Source of the DNA: a virus
Reading direction: 5' to 3' (one strand)
Length of the DNA: 57,753 bases
Virus record (IMG/VR): IMGVR_UViG_3300031521_000076
Location: 1-57,753 of that record
This document shows, in pieces, positions 33,602 to 45,050 of this stretch. The position numbers and the translations under genes are program-made. Position 1 is the stretch's first letter. Each line of letters opens with the position of its first letter. Under the pieces are notes generated by a model that saw only the letters and a list, made by a program, of their open reading frames with translations, ran no database searches and was not told where the DNA came from.

Positions 33602-34228
33602 ATGGACTTGAAAAATCTTTATTTAACTACACTTATTCCAGAATTTCCATACATTTATGACTATAATAATAAAGTATTTAAACGATATTTAGATGTTATT
33701 TATGATGAAACTGGAAGAGTAGTAATAGCTCCTGTAAATACTCCTGGTAGAGTAAAGGCAGGAACAGGCGAATTTGTAAACTTAATTGCCGATAACTTAA
33801 CTGTTAAAAAGCAATGGACAAATTTATATGAAAATGTCAATACTATAGATCAAGATTACTATAATACATTTATAGGGCCTGATGCTTCTACAAGGGATGC
33901 TTCTATAGTAGGTACATTAGAAAATGCGCAATTTCGTTATGTAGATGTATTAAAACCGTATTATAAGTTAGATAATTCATTTGGATATGCATTTAAGAGT
34001 ACAAAAATGGGACAAGAATTTCAAGTTATTTTTGACCCAAGTAATTCTAATCCATCGTATGCATATCAAATTTTGATAAATCCTCTTTTAGGCTATTATT
34101 ACTCAACTGCCGTTGCTGACCAAAATTTAGGATGGGCAAAATTTATTGCAGTTGCATACGATGCATCATATGGAACAACTTGGAAAGTAAAAGAATCAGC
34201 GTTTGGATTAATACAAACCATAGCATAA
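33602..34228 (+). CDS. Virion protein, 208 aa
   Basis: A 208-aa soluble protein, first of the rightward structural operon. It contains aromatic beta-rich segments (FPYIYDYNNKVFKRYLDV; YAFKSTKMGQEFQVIFDP) and several D-x-S turns (DASTRDAS, DPSNSNPS, DASYG). No signal or membrane segment was seen. The next gene follows after 22 bp. The family is not recognised; a tail or baseplate accessory role is inferred from its place before the large fibre-like genes. Confidence 0.5.
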   Translation: MDLKNLYLTTLIPEFPYIYDYNNKVFKRYLDVIYDETGRVVIAPVNTPGRVKAGTGEFVNLIADNLTVKKQWTNLYENVNTIDQDYYNTFIGPDASTRDASIVGTLENAQFRYVDVLKPYYKLDNSFGYAFKSTKMGQEFQVIFDPSNSNPSYAYQILINPLLGYYYSTAVADQNLGWAKFIAVAYDASYGTTWKVKESAFGLIQTIA

Positions 34229-34250
34229 TAAAATTAAATTACAATAAAAC

Positions 34251-36953
34251 ATGGCAACAATAACACCATTTGTTAAAAGAATGCGTACCCAAGGAGGCAC
34301 GATTTATACATTTTCTTCAGCTCTTGAAGACATTGGATTGAACATTAATGAAAGAAATAATGTTGTGAAAATGTCTCATTACGCGTTATTAAATGTTCCA
34401 GCAATTGACGTACCACCAGATAATATTCAACAAAATAGATTTAATGTTCTTGCTATCCCAGGAGCATATGAGTCATTTCTAAATAGCGGAAGTATAAAAG
34501 ATGGACGAGTTATTATTGCTGAAAGTTTTCAAAATTATGCGTTAAATCTCGAAACAAATTTATTAGCTCAAACAACATATAATCCAGCTTTATCAAATAC
34601 TGTCACTGAAAGAGTATTTTGGAAATGGCTAAAAGAAACAGGCGCTATTAGATGGAATAAATTTGATACATCAGCAGGAACTTATTGGAAAGAAGAAAAT
34701 GATACAGATTCATCATCTGGATATAACTCTATTGTAAAATGTATTGGGCAAATAAGCGCCGGGTCCGTAAGAACTAACACGTTTGGGACATATAATGAAA
34801 CTTACGTTTTAGTACCTACATCATTTGGTCAAACACCCGTATATTTCAAACAATTAATTGATGATAATTATCATCATGGAATGTCTATTTTAAATGGAAA
34901 TACGAATATTTTAGGTAGAGAAACTTATTTACAACCTCACCCAGACGGTTTAGATTATAAGGCATATTATGATTTAGCAGATTCTAGCACTGCTGTCGGA
35001 GCAAATGCAATGAAATATGATAATAGCGTAGGATCTTATACGACTGGTTGGTGGTGGACTGCAGAAGGTCTCCCATTAACAAGTGACAATAATTATTATA
35101 CTGATACTGATGCTTATCTTTCTTCTGGAATATATAATGTCAAATTAAAATATGACACAGTAGATATTGAATTCTTACGTTCAAAGGTCGATTGCTTGGC
35201 AATTGAATATGATATTAATAAGCTTAAATCAATTTTTAAAGATACTGATTCTAATTTCTCATTTGATTCTTTAGCAATTAAATATGCAGAGGATGATCAA
35301 TTTGATTTTAATGCAGTACTTATTTATTATTCTGTTTATAATAAAGCGTTAGACACAATTTTAGCAACAAATCTTTTAGGCGTTTTATTTTTAGATGCGC
35401 CAAGCGGAAATACTTCAGATTACCCTATTTCCGAAATATCCATTCCATCTATTACTAAATTGCAAAGTGGTCCTTCAGGTTTCGGCACATCTTATTCATT
35501 TAGACTTAATGTAAAATCTGATTACATGTTGGATGATACAGCAGCTATTATAGTAGATAATGCATCATCATCTCAATTAGTTATTGATGATTTTACTCAA
35601 GTATTTGATAGTCTAAGTAAAACACTTGCAATTCTAAACGGGCAAACAGGAACATTATCTTATATAACAGAACAGTATTTAGATATAACTAGCAATCAAA
35701 CTAATTTAATTAATCAAGTAGCTAGTCTAACAACTGTAGTTAATAATGTAACTAAAGAAATTCAAGGGACTGAAAATGTAATTACTATGTTTTCAGCAGG
35801 AAGTGACCCATTAGTAGAATCTTCTATTTATATGAAGGACGGAAATGTGGGGTTTTTTACAAATACTCCGCAATATCCTATTCAAATGGACAAAACACTT
35901 AAAACAAAAGAAATTATTATAGAAAACTCTATAAAAGATGCTTCTGGAAATGTGCTACTCGGTTATGGTTCGCCTCTTCAATTAGGAAGTTCGACAAATT
36001 TCAGGGAAATAAATTTCTTTACAGGAAATTCAAGTTACGGATTAAAAATAGACACATCGAATAATGTATTTTTCGGAGATATAAAAAATGCTTCAACCGG
36101 ATACACAGTTTATTATGATCCGACAACAAAAAAATTAACATATGCACTAGCTCCATCAGGTGGTGGAGGACCAGCTGGAATAACTTGGACTGGTGGGCAT
36201 ACAGATAATTATATTGTTACTGCTAATACAGATGGCACAATTTCATCAGAAGCAGGATTAACTTTTTCATCGAATGTTCTTAAACCTGCTGGAAATTATG
36301 GAGTTAAACTGCAGATAACTGCAGGAGATTATGCTGCTGCGGGAGCAGGAGGTAATTTAATTTTACAAGCTGGAAGTAATACAGCCGGTGGTGGTGGTGA
36401 TGTTCATATTGAAGCAGGTCACGGAAATATGGGGGCGGCTTCTTATGGTCAAATTTTTATTGGAATGGCATCTACAAATGCAATTTTCATGGGAGGAATC
36501 GTGCCATTTGCATCTAATTACGTCGTTCATTTAAATCCATCCACGGGACAACTTTATTATTCTAAGGATGCTTCTTTAGCTTCAATTATATCCATTGAAG
36601 CTAGTATCGGAAACATTAATACACAATCTAATAAAATGAATGTTTCTATAGGACTTATTGAAGTTAGCGTCGGAAATTTAAATACGATTTCCAGATCAAT
36701 GAATTCTTCTATAGGCATAATGAATGCGTCTTTAGCTAACATAGATTCTTCTATTCAACAATTAGATTCGGCAAAAGCACCTCTTGTTAATCCTCAATTT
36801 TCAGGATCATTTGGAACAGATACATGGGTATTCGAACCTTGTACTGGGCATGCGTTAGTCTTAAGATATGGAACAAAGGTAATGTTTAAATTTTACCCAG
36901 ATGGAAGTATAGGATACAAAACAGGATCATTATGGAATGACCCAACTTTATAA
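34251..36953 (+). CDS. Large tail fibre protein, 900 aa
   Basis: Residues 1-150 are a globular virion-attachment-like domain (VKRMRTQGGTIYTFSSALED; VFWKWLKETGAIRWNKF). Residues about 440-520 are a heptad-rich shaft. From about 520 on come typical trimeric fibre sequences: short beta steps (NVFFGDIKNASTGYTVYYD) and Gly-rich turns (SGGGGPAG; AGDYAAAGAGGN). A late heptad segment follows (IEASIGNINTQSNKMNVSIG and similar repeats at about 780-840). The C-terminal 60 residues (FKFYPDGSIGYKTGSLWN) look like a small tip. No chaperone or peptidase motif was found. It starts 22 bp after the 208-aa gene and ends 19 bp before the next. Confidence 0.65.
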   Translation: MATITPFVKRMRTQGGTIYTFSSALEDIGLNINERNNVVKMSHYALLNVPAIDVPPDNIQQNRFNVLAIPGAYESFLNSGSIKDGRVIIAESFQNYALNLETNLLAQTTYNPALSNTVTERVFWKWLKETGAIRWNKFDTSAGTYWKEENDTDSSSGYNSIVKCIGQISAGSVRTNTFGTYNETYVLVPTSFGQTPVYFKQLIDDNYHHGMSILNGNTNILGRETYLQPHPDGLDYKAYYDLADSSTAVGANAMKYDNSVGSYTTGWWWTAEGLPLTSDNNYYTDTDAYLSSGIYNVKLKYDTVDIEFLRSKVDCLAIEYDINKLKSIFKDTDSNFSFDSLAIKYAEDDQFDFNAVLIYYSVYNKALDTILATNLLGVLFLDAPSGNTSDYPISEISIPSITKLQSGPSGFGTSYSFRLNVKSDYMLDDTAAIIVDNASSSQLVIDDFTQVFDSLSKTLAILNGQTGTLSYITEQYLDITSNQTNLINQVASLTTVVNNVTKEIQGTENVITMFSAGSDPLVESSIYMKDGNVGFFTNTPQYPIQMDKTLKTKEIIIENSIKDASGNVLLGYGSPLQLGSSTNFREINFFTGNSSYGLKIDTSNNVFFGDIKNASTGYTVYYDPTTKKLTYALAPSGGGGPAGITWTGGHTDNYIVTANTDGTISSEAGLTFSSNVLKPAGNYGVKLQITAGDYAAAGAGGNLILQAGSNTAGGGGDVHIEAGHGNMGAASYGQIFIGMASTNAIFMGGIVPFASNYVVHLNPSTGQLYYSKDASLASIISIEASIGNINTQSNKMNVSIGLIEVSVGNLNTISRSMNSSIGIMNASLANIDSSIQQLDSAKAPLVNPQFSGSFGTDTWVFEPCTGHALVLRYGTKVMFKFYPDGSIGYKTGSLWNDPTL

Positions 36954-36972
36954 AAAATAACAAAAATATTAT

Positions 36973-39270
36973 ATGTCAAACGTAAATTCATTTACAGAAA
37001 CAGTTGATTTGCTTGCAAATCAAGTGAACATTGCTTTATCAAATGTTATTGCACTTAATAAAAGCATAACAACTCAAGATGATACAGTAACTTTATCAGT
37101 AGAACAAATGAATCCTATTACAGGAGACGCATCTACAGTAACGTATTCTTTTCCATCTTACAATAGTATGATTAACAAAGTTAACGCGACAAATCAAACA
37201 GTTGATGTTTTTGTAAAAGGTGAGGGCCTTGTTCTTTTAAATGATGGAACTTATCGTCAAATACTAACTCAACCTGTTGCTATTTCTCCAGGAATAATAT
37301 CGGGTGTTCTTCCTCCTACCAAATTTAAAACTCGTAGTAATTGGTTTTTTGAATCGATGATGTTTCCGCAACTTATTGTCACATTTGATTTAAAAGGAAA
37401 AATAGATGATCGTTCAGATAGAGCAGTTGCTAAAAGAGTTATATTTGATAACTTTGATGATAATGAAACCCAATGGTTTTTAGATAACGTATATCCTTTT
37501 GATAGAACATATTATGAAACTATTACATATCTTAATGAGAATCATAAGAAATTTTGGGAAGATGAAGATTTAGTAGAGCTTCCTTTATATACTGAACCTT
37601 ATACTGGATATTTTGTAATAACAAATAAACAAACATTAGCATCAAAAGAGTGGTATTATCTTGATACAATGAATTATGGAGTGACATCAGATTCTCCTAC
37701 GGTTAAAAATAATCAACTTTCAATTGGAGATACTTTACGTTATGCAAATTCAATATGGAAAATAGATGATATCCAAGTTAATGAAAAACGAATTCATGTA
37801 ATTCCTTCAGTTGGAGCAGACCATCCTACGATTAACAACACATTTGAAATTTACAATGCTCCTTTTTCTACTAAGTTATTAGATATTCCTGTAGGATATG
37901 ATGAATGCAATGTTATTTTCTTAAAGGGTGTTAATGATGATTTTAATATCATAGGAGACAATTGGAGTTATGGCATTCCATTTTATTCAAATAATCTTGT
38001 GTTAACAAATAGCACAATGAATCTAGATGAATATTATAAAAAATATGTTTCGGATTTTGGAAGACAATTAGAGGGTCAAGCAAAGGAAAAATACATTCCT
38101 GCATACTTTGGTGTAACTCCAGATGCTCCTGTTTTCTCGGCTTCTAATTTTGCAGTTAAACAATTGAATACTCAAATGAACGCTGCGCTAGATACTGAAT
38201 CTATTAAAAATACACAAACTCAAATAGAATCCACAAAAACTATTATTAATAGTTTAAAAAATACCATATCGCAACAAAAAGCACAATTAACCGAACTTAC
38301 AGATGTTGGCTCAAGGTCAGATTTAAATGCAAAAATAACTGCAAATATTAACGATCTTTCAAAGAAAACTATAGAATACCAATCTTTGGTTAGATCATTA
38401 GCTACAGTAGCATATGAAAATTCTGCAGTTACATCTGATGCAATATATAGAATTCGTGGATTTTTTCCAATTCCTAATCCAAAGGGTTCTCCAGCACAGG
38501 AAATTATTCAATTTGAATATGCATATAGATATTTAAAACTCGATAATACTGGAGTAGCTTTAAATACTTACATTTATACTGATGCAAGTACTGGACAAGC
38601 AGTAAGAGGAACTTATACTGATTGGGAAATAAAATCTACTAAAGTTAAAGAAAAAGTATTTGACGTTTCATCAAACACATATGTTTGGAAAGCAGAAAAT
38701 ATAGGAGATGGTGATGTAAATAACATAAATCAAATAGACATTGCAATATCTAAGGGTGAAAAGGTTGAAATAAAAATTCGTTCTTTAAGTGAAGCCGGTT
38801 GGCCAACAAATCCAGTAAAATCTGAATGGTCACCAACAGTAATTATAGATTTTCCTGCAAACATTGAAGGCTCTAATCAAATTTCAAATATTTTGGCAGA
38901 CGCTGCAGCTGAAGCAACTACACTTAAATTAGATGAAACTATGTCTTCCGCCGGAGTTCCCACTCACTTGGCAGACAGTGTTCCTAACCCAAATTCGGGA
39001 ACAGGTACATATTTCAAACATCAAGCTGCTAATTTAGCGTTTGACCTTAAATCAAAGAATTCCGCAGGTGTAATTAATAATGTCAAAACAACAGATTTAC
39101 AATCTCAGATAGATAATATAGCAGCTTATAGTTTTATTACAGTAGCTAAACCCACAGGAGCTGTTAGTACTTATGGGCAAATAACTGGAACACTTCAACA
39201 ACTTTTACAAGCAATGGTAAATGCAGATCCATCTGTATATGAAAGATTTGTTGCCGACATAATAATTTAA
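36973..39270 (+). CDS. Virion protein with coiled coil and fibronectin-like domain, 765 aa
   Basis: The N-terminal 90 residues include a Ser/Thr-rich segment with heptads. Residues about 100-390 form a globular part (WFFESMMFPQLIVTFDLKGK; NETQWFLDNVYPFDRTYYE). Residues about 395-470 form a clear coiled coil (TQIESTKTIINSLKNTISQQ and on). The following 160 residues look like a fibronectin type III or Ig-like sandwich (FEYAYRYLKLDNTG; KVEIKIRSLSEAGWP). The last 100 residues include another heptad-rich section. Such layouts are typical of long tail or whisker-like appendages. It begins 19 bp after the fibre gene and is followed after 11 bp by the 1556-aa gene. Confidence 0.55.
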   Translation: MSNVNSFTETVDLLANQVNIALSNVIALNKSITTQDDTVTLSVEQMNPITGDASTVTYSFPSYNSMINKVNATNQTVDVFVKGEGLVLLNDGTYRQILTQPVAISPGIISGVLPPTKFKTRSNWFFESMMFPQLIVTFDLKGKIDDRSDRAVAKRVIFDNFDDNETQWFLDNVYPFDRTYYETITYLNENHKKFWEDEDLVELPLYTEPYTGYFVITNKQTLASKEWYYLDTMNYGVTSDSPTVKNNQLSIGDTLRYANSIWKIDDIQVNEKRIHVIPSVGADHPTINNTFEIYNAPFSTKLLDIPVGYDECNVIFLKGVNDDFNIIGDNWSYGIPFYSNNLVLTNSTMNLDEYYKKYVSDFGRQLEGQAKEKYIPAYFGVTPDAPVFSASNFAVKQLNTQMNAALDTESIKNTQTQIESTKTIINSLKNTISQQKAQLTELTDVGSRSDLNAKITANINDLSKKTIEYQSLVRSLATVAYENSAVTSDAIYRIRGFFPIPNPKGSPAQEIIQFEYAYRYLKLDNTGVALNTYIYTDASTGQAVRGTYTDWEIKSTKVKEKVFDVSSNTYVWKAENIGDGDVNNINQIDIAISKGEKVEIKIRSLSEAGWPTNPVKSEWSPTVIIDFPANIEGSNQISNILADAAAEATTLKLDETMSSAGVPTHLADSVPNPNSGTGTYFKHQAANLAFDLKSKNSAGVINNVKTTDLQSQIDNIAAYSFITVAKPTGAVSTYGQITGTLQQLLQAMVNADPSVYERFVADIII

Positions 39271-39281
39271 AAAAATTAGAA

Positions 39282-42200
39282 ATGGGTTTTATTAAAAATT
39301 TCAATAATACAGTAGTCTTAACTTCTAAAAATCCTGAGGCATTTTTGCAATATACGTATGATGGAGCTCCTGGAGAAGACTTCTGGATAATTCCTAATAC
39401 GACATATGCTGAATTACCAGCACCAGGAACATTGTATGTTAACGGATTAGATATTAGAAGTTACGATCCTCTTAATCCTACACCAGAATTTTGTGTACAT
39501 TTAAATGCTACACTAGACCCAGCGTGTTTTCATATTTATAACCCGTTGAATTATAATTTCGACCAAATATTAAGATTTGATATTTATGATGTGTCTGATT
39601 TTTCATCATATCAAGAACAAGGAGTAATTAATGTATTAAACAGACCATACATTATAGAAAAAGGAAACATAAACACGTACCCTATAGATGATGCTCTTAT
39701 AGATGATGAAGCTTCTTATATGTTGATACGTTCTAATCCCAAATTCACTGGAAATATAACTTTGAATGTAGATACTAGCGAAAATATGTATCTTGATACA
39801 TTTAAAATTTCTGACATATTATCAAATAAGAAATATAGAAAACAACAAGTATCGGCAAATAGCATTCTATCAAGTGATATCAGAAGAACTTTTTCATCAC
39901 TTCCCTTGGGAGAATTGTATAGAGTAAGTGATGAAAATACTCTTAATATAAGTATTCCCAAAACAAATTTATCAGATCAATATGACACTACATATAATTA
40001 TGGTGCTAAATTATTAGAAGATGAATTATATGCTGAAGATAATGGCATACTTGCTCCACTTTGGATTAATTCAAAACTTCCAGATTATTTTGCTGCTTTT
40101 AGATTAAGTGGTGTTTATAATCCTGAGACGTATACAACCGATTCGTTAAGCAATTTAGTGTTTAAATATTTAGAAGATAGCAATATCATACGAAGCTGGA
40201 GTATGAAATCCGAAGCTCCACTTGGAAAATATTTGACAACACATCTTAACGACGTTGTAAAATTACAAGCACCGGTTTTCTTATCATTAACAGACCCAGC
40301 TCAAATCGAATCTGACCCAAATACTTGGTATGGCATGGCAGTCGATAAAGGAGTCATGACGGGTCGTTCAGAAACTACATATTTCTTTAATCAAGCCGCC
40401 GATAATTTTACAGATTTAAATGCATTTGTATCTCAAGGATTTGAAAGAAATAACTTGTTATGCCCTAATTTAATTAACATGAATTTCATTTTTAGTGATG
40501 AAGATGTTAGTTTATATTCAATGAACCGTTACTTCGGACTTTATTTAACCGAAAATATTTTATACAAGATAGCTTATTATGCTGAAAATGAAAGTTCTCC
40601 AGTATCTATTTTATCAATGGATGGGAAGGACAGTAGTTTATTTTTAAATTCAGAAATTTTTAATGTTGACGGAACGATAGCAGATGAATTCAAAACAAGA
40701 CTATTCGTTGTTAATGATGATGTTCAATTAAAACGTTTTACGAATAATGCCCAGGTTGATGGGACTACATTTAATGAATATGTAAATAAGCCTAATCAAA
40801 ATATTTTTAGTTCACCAGTTATAAAAAATAATGGTAATCCATTTATAAGTTTTACCCTTAATACCGCATTAGAACAGGGAGAACACCTAAGAATTATCAA
40901 TAAAACATCAAACACAATATGGGAAGTTTATGGCATAGATGCTAGTAGTTATAAATGTGTTCCAAATTGTTCTGTAACGGATTCATCAAACGGAAGACCC
41001 ATAGTTTACAGAACATTCTTTAATGTAAATGGTGACATACAATTCCAATTAAGGGAAATTGAAAAGGCATTCGAAAGATTCACGAAATATGAAACAAGCC
41101 AATTTTATGTCGGAATTCGAGGAAATGATTGGTTATCTTTGATTTTAAATGAAAACGCTAATTTTGATGATAGATGGGTATTTCAACGAATCACTGCATC
41201 TACGTTAAATGATCTAAATGACAGTTTATCAGGCTTTAATAATGCAGCTTTAGCAAGTGACATAACATTCTTTGGCAGATTTACACCTATCCTATCAGAT
41301 TTATTAACTATCGAATATGATTCAACTTATGGGCCAATAGATTTTGAATTTTTTGGAAACCGTCAAAGTATTTCAGTTTCATTCTTAAATAGAGGATTGA
41401 ATAATTTTTATAGCGTGGCAGCTATAAACAATATTCTTGATAAATTTGAAACACCTACATTATATCAAAATCTTGCTGGCTGGTATAAAAGTATTGTTAA
41501 TTTCAAAGTAGGAGTTAACACATATCAGTATGTTCAAGACCCATTTAGTTTAGAAGATAATGTATTAATAATGACATCTGATGAAATTTTATTACTACGT
41601 GATTTGTTTAATGCTTATAACATATATCCTGTAAACATTTCATTAATGGGAATAAATCAAGTAAAAGATATTGATTTTACTGTTAATGATCCGGTATTGG
41701 GAGTAACTAATGAGTATAGTTATAGTAGGCAAAATGATATAAGTACATATAGTATGTTTGTAGGTGCAGATTCATCTGTGGCTATGACAGTTAAAGGCTC
41801 ATTTGTCATTAGTCAAGGAGATGGAATAGCATATCAAAAGGATTATTATACAGGATATTCGGCAGGTTCTTTAATGAATACCTTTGATGCTAGTTTAATT
41901 TTGGCCGCCACTACACCGACATTTATAACTTACGCTGTATTAGATGGTTCATATAATTATGATGTATCTAACGGTAACTCTGATGTATCTCTCGGTAATT
42001 ACTATGATTCGAGTTCACTTCTAAAACACGGTTTAATAGTTCCTTTAATCTCTAAATGGGTAGGTCTTGGAAATGACGCCAGGAACAATCCATTAAGATT
42101 ATTCGTAAATGGAAGCACCAATTTTATTCCTACAACAACTGCGTATAATCAAGAAATTTCATATCCTTCATTTAAGTATTTATCTCCGGGCGGAAGATCA

Positions 42201-43952
42201 TGGGAAGATTATATATTTTATGATGTAAATGATGTAATCGAAGATGGTTCTACATATTCAACTATAAAAGAAGCTATGTTGGCTAATCCATACAATGATT
42301 ATTTCTCAAAATTAATATACACAAATTACAACATAGAATCTACTAAATCTAGATCATCAATTTGTTATTACAACGCATATAAAAATAGTATTGATGTTAT
42401 TTTACTTGGATTAAGTCTTTCAATTAGAGTTGAAAGTATAGCATCTACTGGAATTGACATTAAAAATTATAATAGATTTAAATTTTCATTTATATCGACT
42501 CCTTCAAAAAATAAAAATTCAAATAGACCGATAGATTTTATCGTTAACGAAAATACAAAAACTATTCTAATGGTTTGGTATCAAGGCAATGATGAGCTCA
42601 ATTATTCTATGAGGTATTCGTCATTTTTACCAGGCAAGGGTTTATTAGACGGAGACGATTATGGATTTATTACAGGAAAGGGTACCCCTCCAGAATATTC
42701 ATTTGTGAAGACGCCCTTTATTGTCAATAACTCTACTATTCAAAAGACTTTAGAGTCTGTATATGGAATGCCTTCATCATACTTCACAAGTATGACAAGA
42801 CCTTATGCTCAATTCAATAACAATCTTAATTTATTTAAATCTACATTTCATGCTTTTGGCGAAAACACTATTATCGGAGATGTTTTTTTGCTTGATAATA
42901 CAAGATCTTTTGAGACATTTGCACAATACATTGATTATGAATATAAGCAAAACGCGAATACATTCGGAGATTATGTCGTAAATTCGGGATATAAATACAA
43001 TGAAAATACTAACATGTATGTTAATAACACTACAAATTATAATACATTACAATACTTGCTTCAAACATCAAGATCATATATAATGTATTATATTTTAAGA
43101 GGTGATGAAATAATTACAAGTTTAAGCTTTGGCAGTGTAGTTAACCCGCTTTCTGTATCAATTAATCAGCCAAGAACATACGCAAGTATGACAACATATA
43201 ATGGTTGGTTTAAGCCAAAATTTAACAATATTTTAGAATTTAAATCGAATGAAAACGCAGCTTTAATCAATACTGTAGAAAAGGATTTTACATTTAGCAA
43301 TACAAATTTAAGAGCATATAATAATATTCCGCAACTTTGGTATAATAAAGTAGTTACTACTGTATCAGGTACTGATGTATCAGCCGGAAACGCTATATCG
43401 TTTGTTCCGAATTACAATGTATTTAAATCACAATGGGATGCTAATTATTACACAAAGGATAATTTGTTAGTAAATGGCTATGAAAGTGCTAATGAATTAT
43501 CATCTTTCTTTGGTTCTAAACTTCCTAAATTACCAAATGATATTACATTAGAAAAATGGGACATAACTACAGCATCATATACATCAACCAACTCGAATAT
43601 ACTAATATCACTTAATATATCAAGAGCAATATTATCATTGTTTAAAACTAACTCTATGTTTATATCAAATTGGGCAAGTTTCAATAATTCAAATATCGCC
43701 ATTTCTAATTACATAAAAACTACGATACTGGGATATTATAATATTAGCCAACCAAAAATTGTTTTGAAGTATTATATCAAGCCGTTTGATGGCACTTTAT
43801 TACATTTAGTTAATGATAGTGATTTTGCTCTTAGTAAACAAAATTTTAATGGTCAGTTATCTTATGTTAATAATGAATATTTGTATAACATAGATATCCC
43901 AAAATCTGGAAATTTTTCATATTTTGCATCATTAACTTTAACAGAAAAATAA
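39282..43952 (+). CDS. Giant virion protein, 1556 aa
   Basis: A 1556-aa Asn/Tyr/Ser/Phe-rich protein with no signal peptide, membrane segment or recognised enzyme motif. The N-terminus, MGFIKNFNNTVVLTSKNPEA, leads into beta-rich repeats, with many aromatic strand-like segments throughout. Its size and its place between the coiled-coil protein and the Gly-rich pair suggest a major tail or baseplate appendage. The C-terminus ends YFASLTLTEK. It is linked by 6 bp to the next gene, so all of these are probably co-transcribed from the late box at 33582. Confidence 0.5.
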   Translation: MGFIKNFNNTVVLTSKNPEAFLQYTYDGAPGEDFWIIPNTTYAELPAPGTLYVNGLDIRSYDPLNPTPEFCVHLNATLDPACFHIYNPLNYNFDQILRFDIYDVSDFSSYQEQGVINVLNRPYIIEKGNINTYPIDDALIDDEASYMLIRSNPKFTGNITLNVDTSENMYLDTFKISDILSNKKYRKQQVSANSILSSDIRRTFSSLPLGELYRVSDENTLNISIPKTNLSDQYDTTYNYGAKLLEDELYAEDNGILAPLWINSKLPDYFAAFRLSGVYNPETYTTDSLSNLVFKYLEDSNIIRSWSMKSEAPLGKYLTTHLNDVVKLQAPVFLSLTDPAQIESDPNTWYGMAVDKGVMTGRSETTYFFNQAADNFTDLNAFVSQGFERNNLLCPNLINMNFIFSDEDVSLYSMNRYFGLYLTENILYKIAYYAENESSPVSILSMDGKDSSLFLNSEIFNVDGTIADEFKTRLFVVNDDVQLKRFTNNAQVDGTTFNEYVNKPNQNIFSSPVIKNNGNPFISFTLNTALEQGEHLRIINKTSNTIWEVYGIDASSYKCVPNCSVTDSSNGRPIVYRTFFNVNGDIQFQLREIEKAFERFTKYETSQFYVGIRGNDWLSLILNENANFDDRWVFQRITASTLNDLNDSLSGFNNAALASDITFFGRFTPILSDLLTIEYDSTYGPIDFEFFGNRQSISVSFLNRGLNNFYSVAAINNILDKFETPTLYQNLAGWYKSIVNFKVGVNTYQYVQDPFSLEDNVLIMTSDEILLLRDLFNAYNIYPVNISLMGINQVKDIDFTVNDPVLGVTNEYSYSRQNDISTYSMFVGADSSVAMTVKGSFVISQGDGIAYQKDYYTGYSAGSLMNTFDASLILAATTPTFITYAVLDGSYNYDVSNGNSDVSLGNYYDSSSLLKHGLIVPLISKWVGLGNDARNNPLRLFVNGSTNFIPTTTAYNQEISYPSFKYLSPGGRSWEDYIFYDVNDVIEDGSTYSTIKEAMLANPYNDYFSKLIYTNYNIESTKSRSSICYYNAYKNSIDVILLGLSLSIRVESIASTGIDIKNYNRFKFSFISTPSKNKNSNRPIDFIVNENTKTILMVWYQGNDELNYSMRYSSFLPGKGLLDGDDYGFITGKGTPPEYSFVKTPFIVNNSTIQKTLESVYGMPSSYFTSMTRPYAQFNNNLNLFKSTFHAFGENTIIGDVFLLDNTRSFETFAQYIDYEYKQNANTFGDYVVNSGYKYNENTNMYVNNTTNYNTLQYLLQTSRSYIMYYILRGDEIITSLSFGSVVNPLSVSINQPRTYASMTTYNGWFKPKFNNILEFKSNENAALINTVEKDFTFSNTNLRAYNNIPQLWYNKVVTTVSGTDVSAGNAISFVPNYNVFKSQWDANYYTKDNLLVNGYESANELSSFFGSKLPKLPNDITLEKWDITTASYTSTNSNILISLNISRAILSLFKTNSMFISNWASFNNSNIAISNYIKTTILGYYNISQPKIVLKYYIKPFDGTLLHLVNDSDFALSKQNFNGQLSYVNNEYLYNIDIPKSGNFSYFASLTLTEK

Positions 43953-43958
43953 TAACAC

Positions 43959-45038
43959 ATGAAATATCAATACTCAGCAGGATTAATAGGATATGGTGCT
44001 AAGGGTGCTAGTGGATCTGACGGCTTTCAAGGAATGTCTATGTATTTTACAGATTTTGATGCAATATTTAATATGGCTAATATAGAAAATGCTATAGAAA
44101 ATAATTACGTCTTATGGAGTAGTGCTCCTCCTCAAACATCATTACCTTTAGGCAAAACTTATGTAACAGGTGATTTATTAGTAGACGCCAAAGGAGACAT
44201 TTTTACTATAGATGCTGAGACATTTACATTTTCACCCACTGTTGGCAAATTCTCAAAGGTAGATTTCTTTGAATGGCTTACTGATACTCCAGATGGTTTC
44301 GGAAGATATTATAACATCAATAATCCAAGTGAGGGATATTTAATCGATAATGTAAGAATGTTAACTCCTAATGATTATGTAACAGGCAAAACTATTTATG
44401 GAGTGCCTTTAAAGGAATTTACGAGAATAGAATATTGTGACATATCTGAAAATTCTAAAAACGCCTTTTCATTATACTCTACAGCGGAGAATAAATTTGT
44501 AGATGATAATCAATCATTAGCAATAGTATATGATGTTAATACTGAATCATTTAGAATTGGCAATGTAGATTTTCTAGACACTATACGTAACACTAGTTTG
44601 ACATTAGATGCATCATTAGTGATTCATAATAGACCTCATAATTTTGGACTAAATACACCAGATGGAAATATCTTGACAAATCGAGAAATTAACCCTATTA
44701 CTCTATTCAATGATCCATCTTTTAATGCCAAGCCTTTAAGTTTTTATAGTTCATCTTCATTAGCTCATAAAATTAATGTATATTGGACATTGGCTGATTT
44801 TGCATCTGGGTCGGGAGTATCAGGTGATTTATATTTTTCAAAAGACTCATCTACTGTAAAAGTTTATAATTTATTAGATGTTTCAGAAGGATCGTCAATA
44901 ATACTACATAATGTAGAACCGACAGGATATGTTACATTTGATGGCCTTAAAATAGGGCAACGATACAACTATCACATGATGGTTAAACAAGACGGATGGG
45001 AGCGTTCATCAGATATTTCAACTCGAATATCATTATAA
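43959..45038 (+). CDS. Gly-rich-start virion protein, paralogue A
   Basis: A 359-aa protein whose first 30 residues have a collagen-like G-x-x-G rhythm (GYGAKGASGSDGFQGMSMYF). It is homologous over its full length to the first part of the next gene. Shared blocks are YVTGDLL.DA.G, GYLIDNV, LAIVYD/E, FRIGNVD, TPDG.ILTN.EIN, and a C-terminal (N)VEP.G block. The C-terminal 90 residues look like a fibronectin-type sandwich (YNYHMMVKQDGWERSSDIST). A short attached fibre or decoration protein is likely. It follows the 1556-aa gene by 6 bp. Confidence 0.6.
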   Translation: MKYQYSAGLIGYGAKGASGSDGFQGMSMYFTDFDAIFNMANIENAIENNYVLWSSAPPQTSLPLGKTYVTGDLLVDAKGDIFTIDAETFTFSPTVGKFSKVDFFEWLTDTPDGFGRYYNINNPSEGYLIDNVRMLTPNDYVTGKTIYGVPLKEFTRIEYCDISENSKNAFSLYSTAENKFVDDNQSLAIVYDVNTESFRIGNVDFLDTIRNTSLTLDASLVIHNRPHNFGLNTPDGNILTNREINPITLFNDPSFNAKPLSFYSSSSLAHKINVYWTLADFASGSGVSGDLYFSKDSSTVKVYNLLDVSEGSSIILHNVEPTGYVTFDGLKIGQRYNYHMMVKQDGWERSSDISTRISL

Positions 45039-45050
45039 AATGCGTAAATA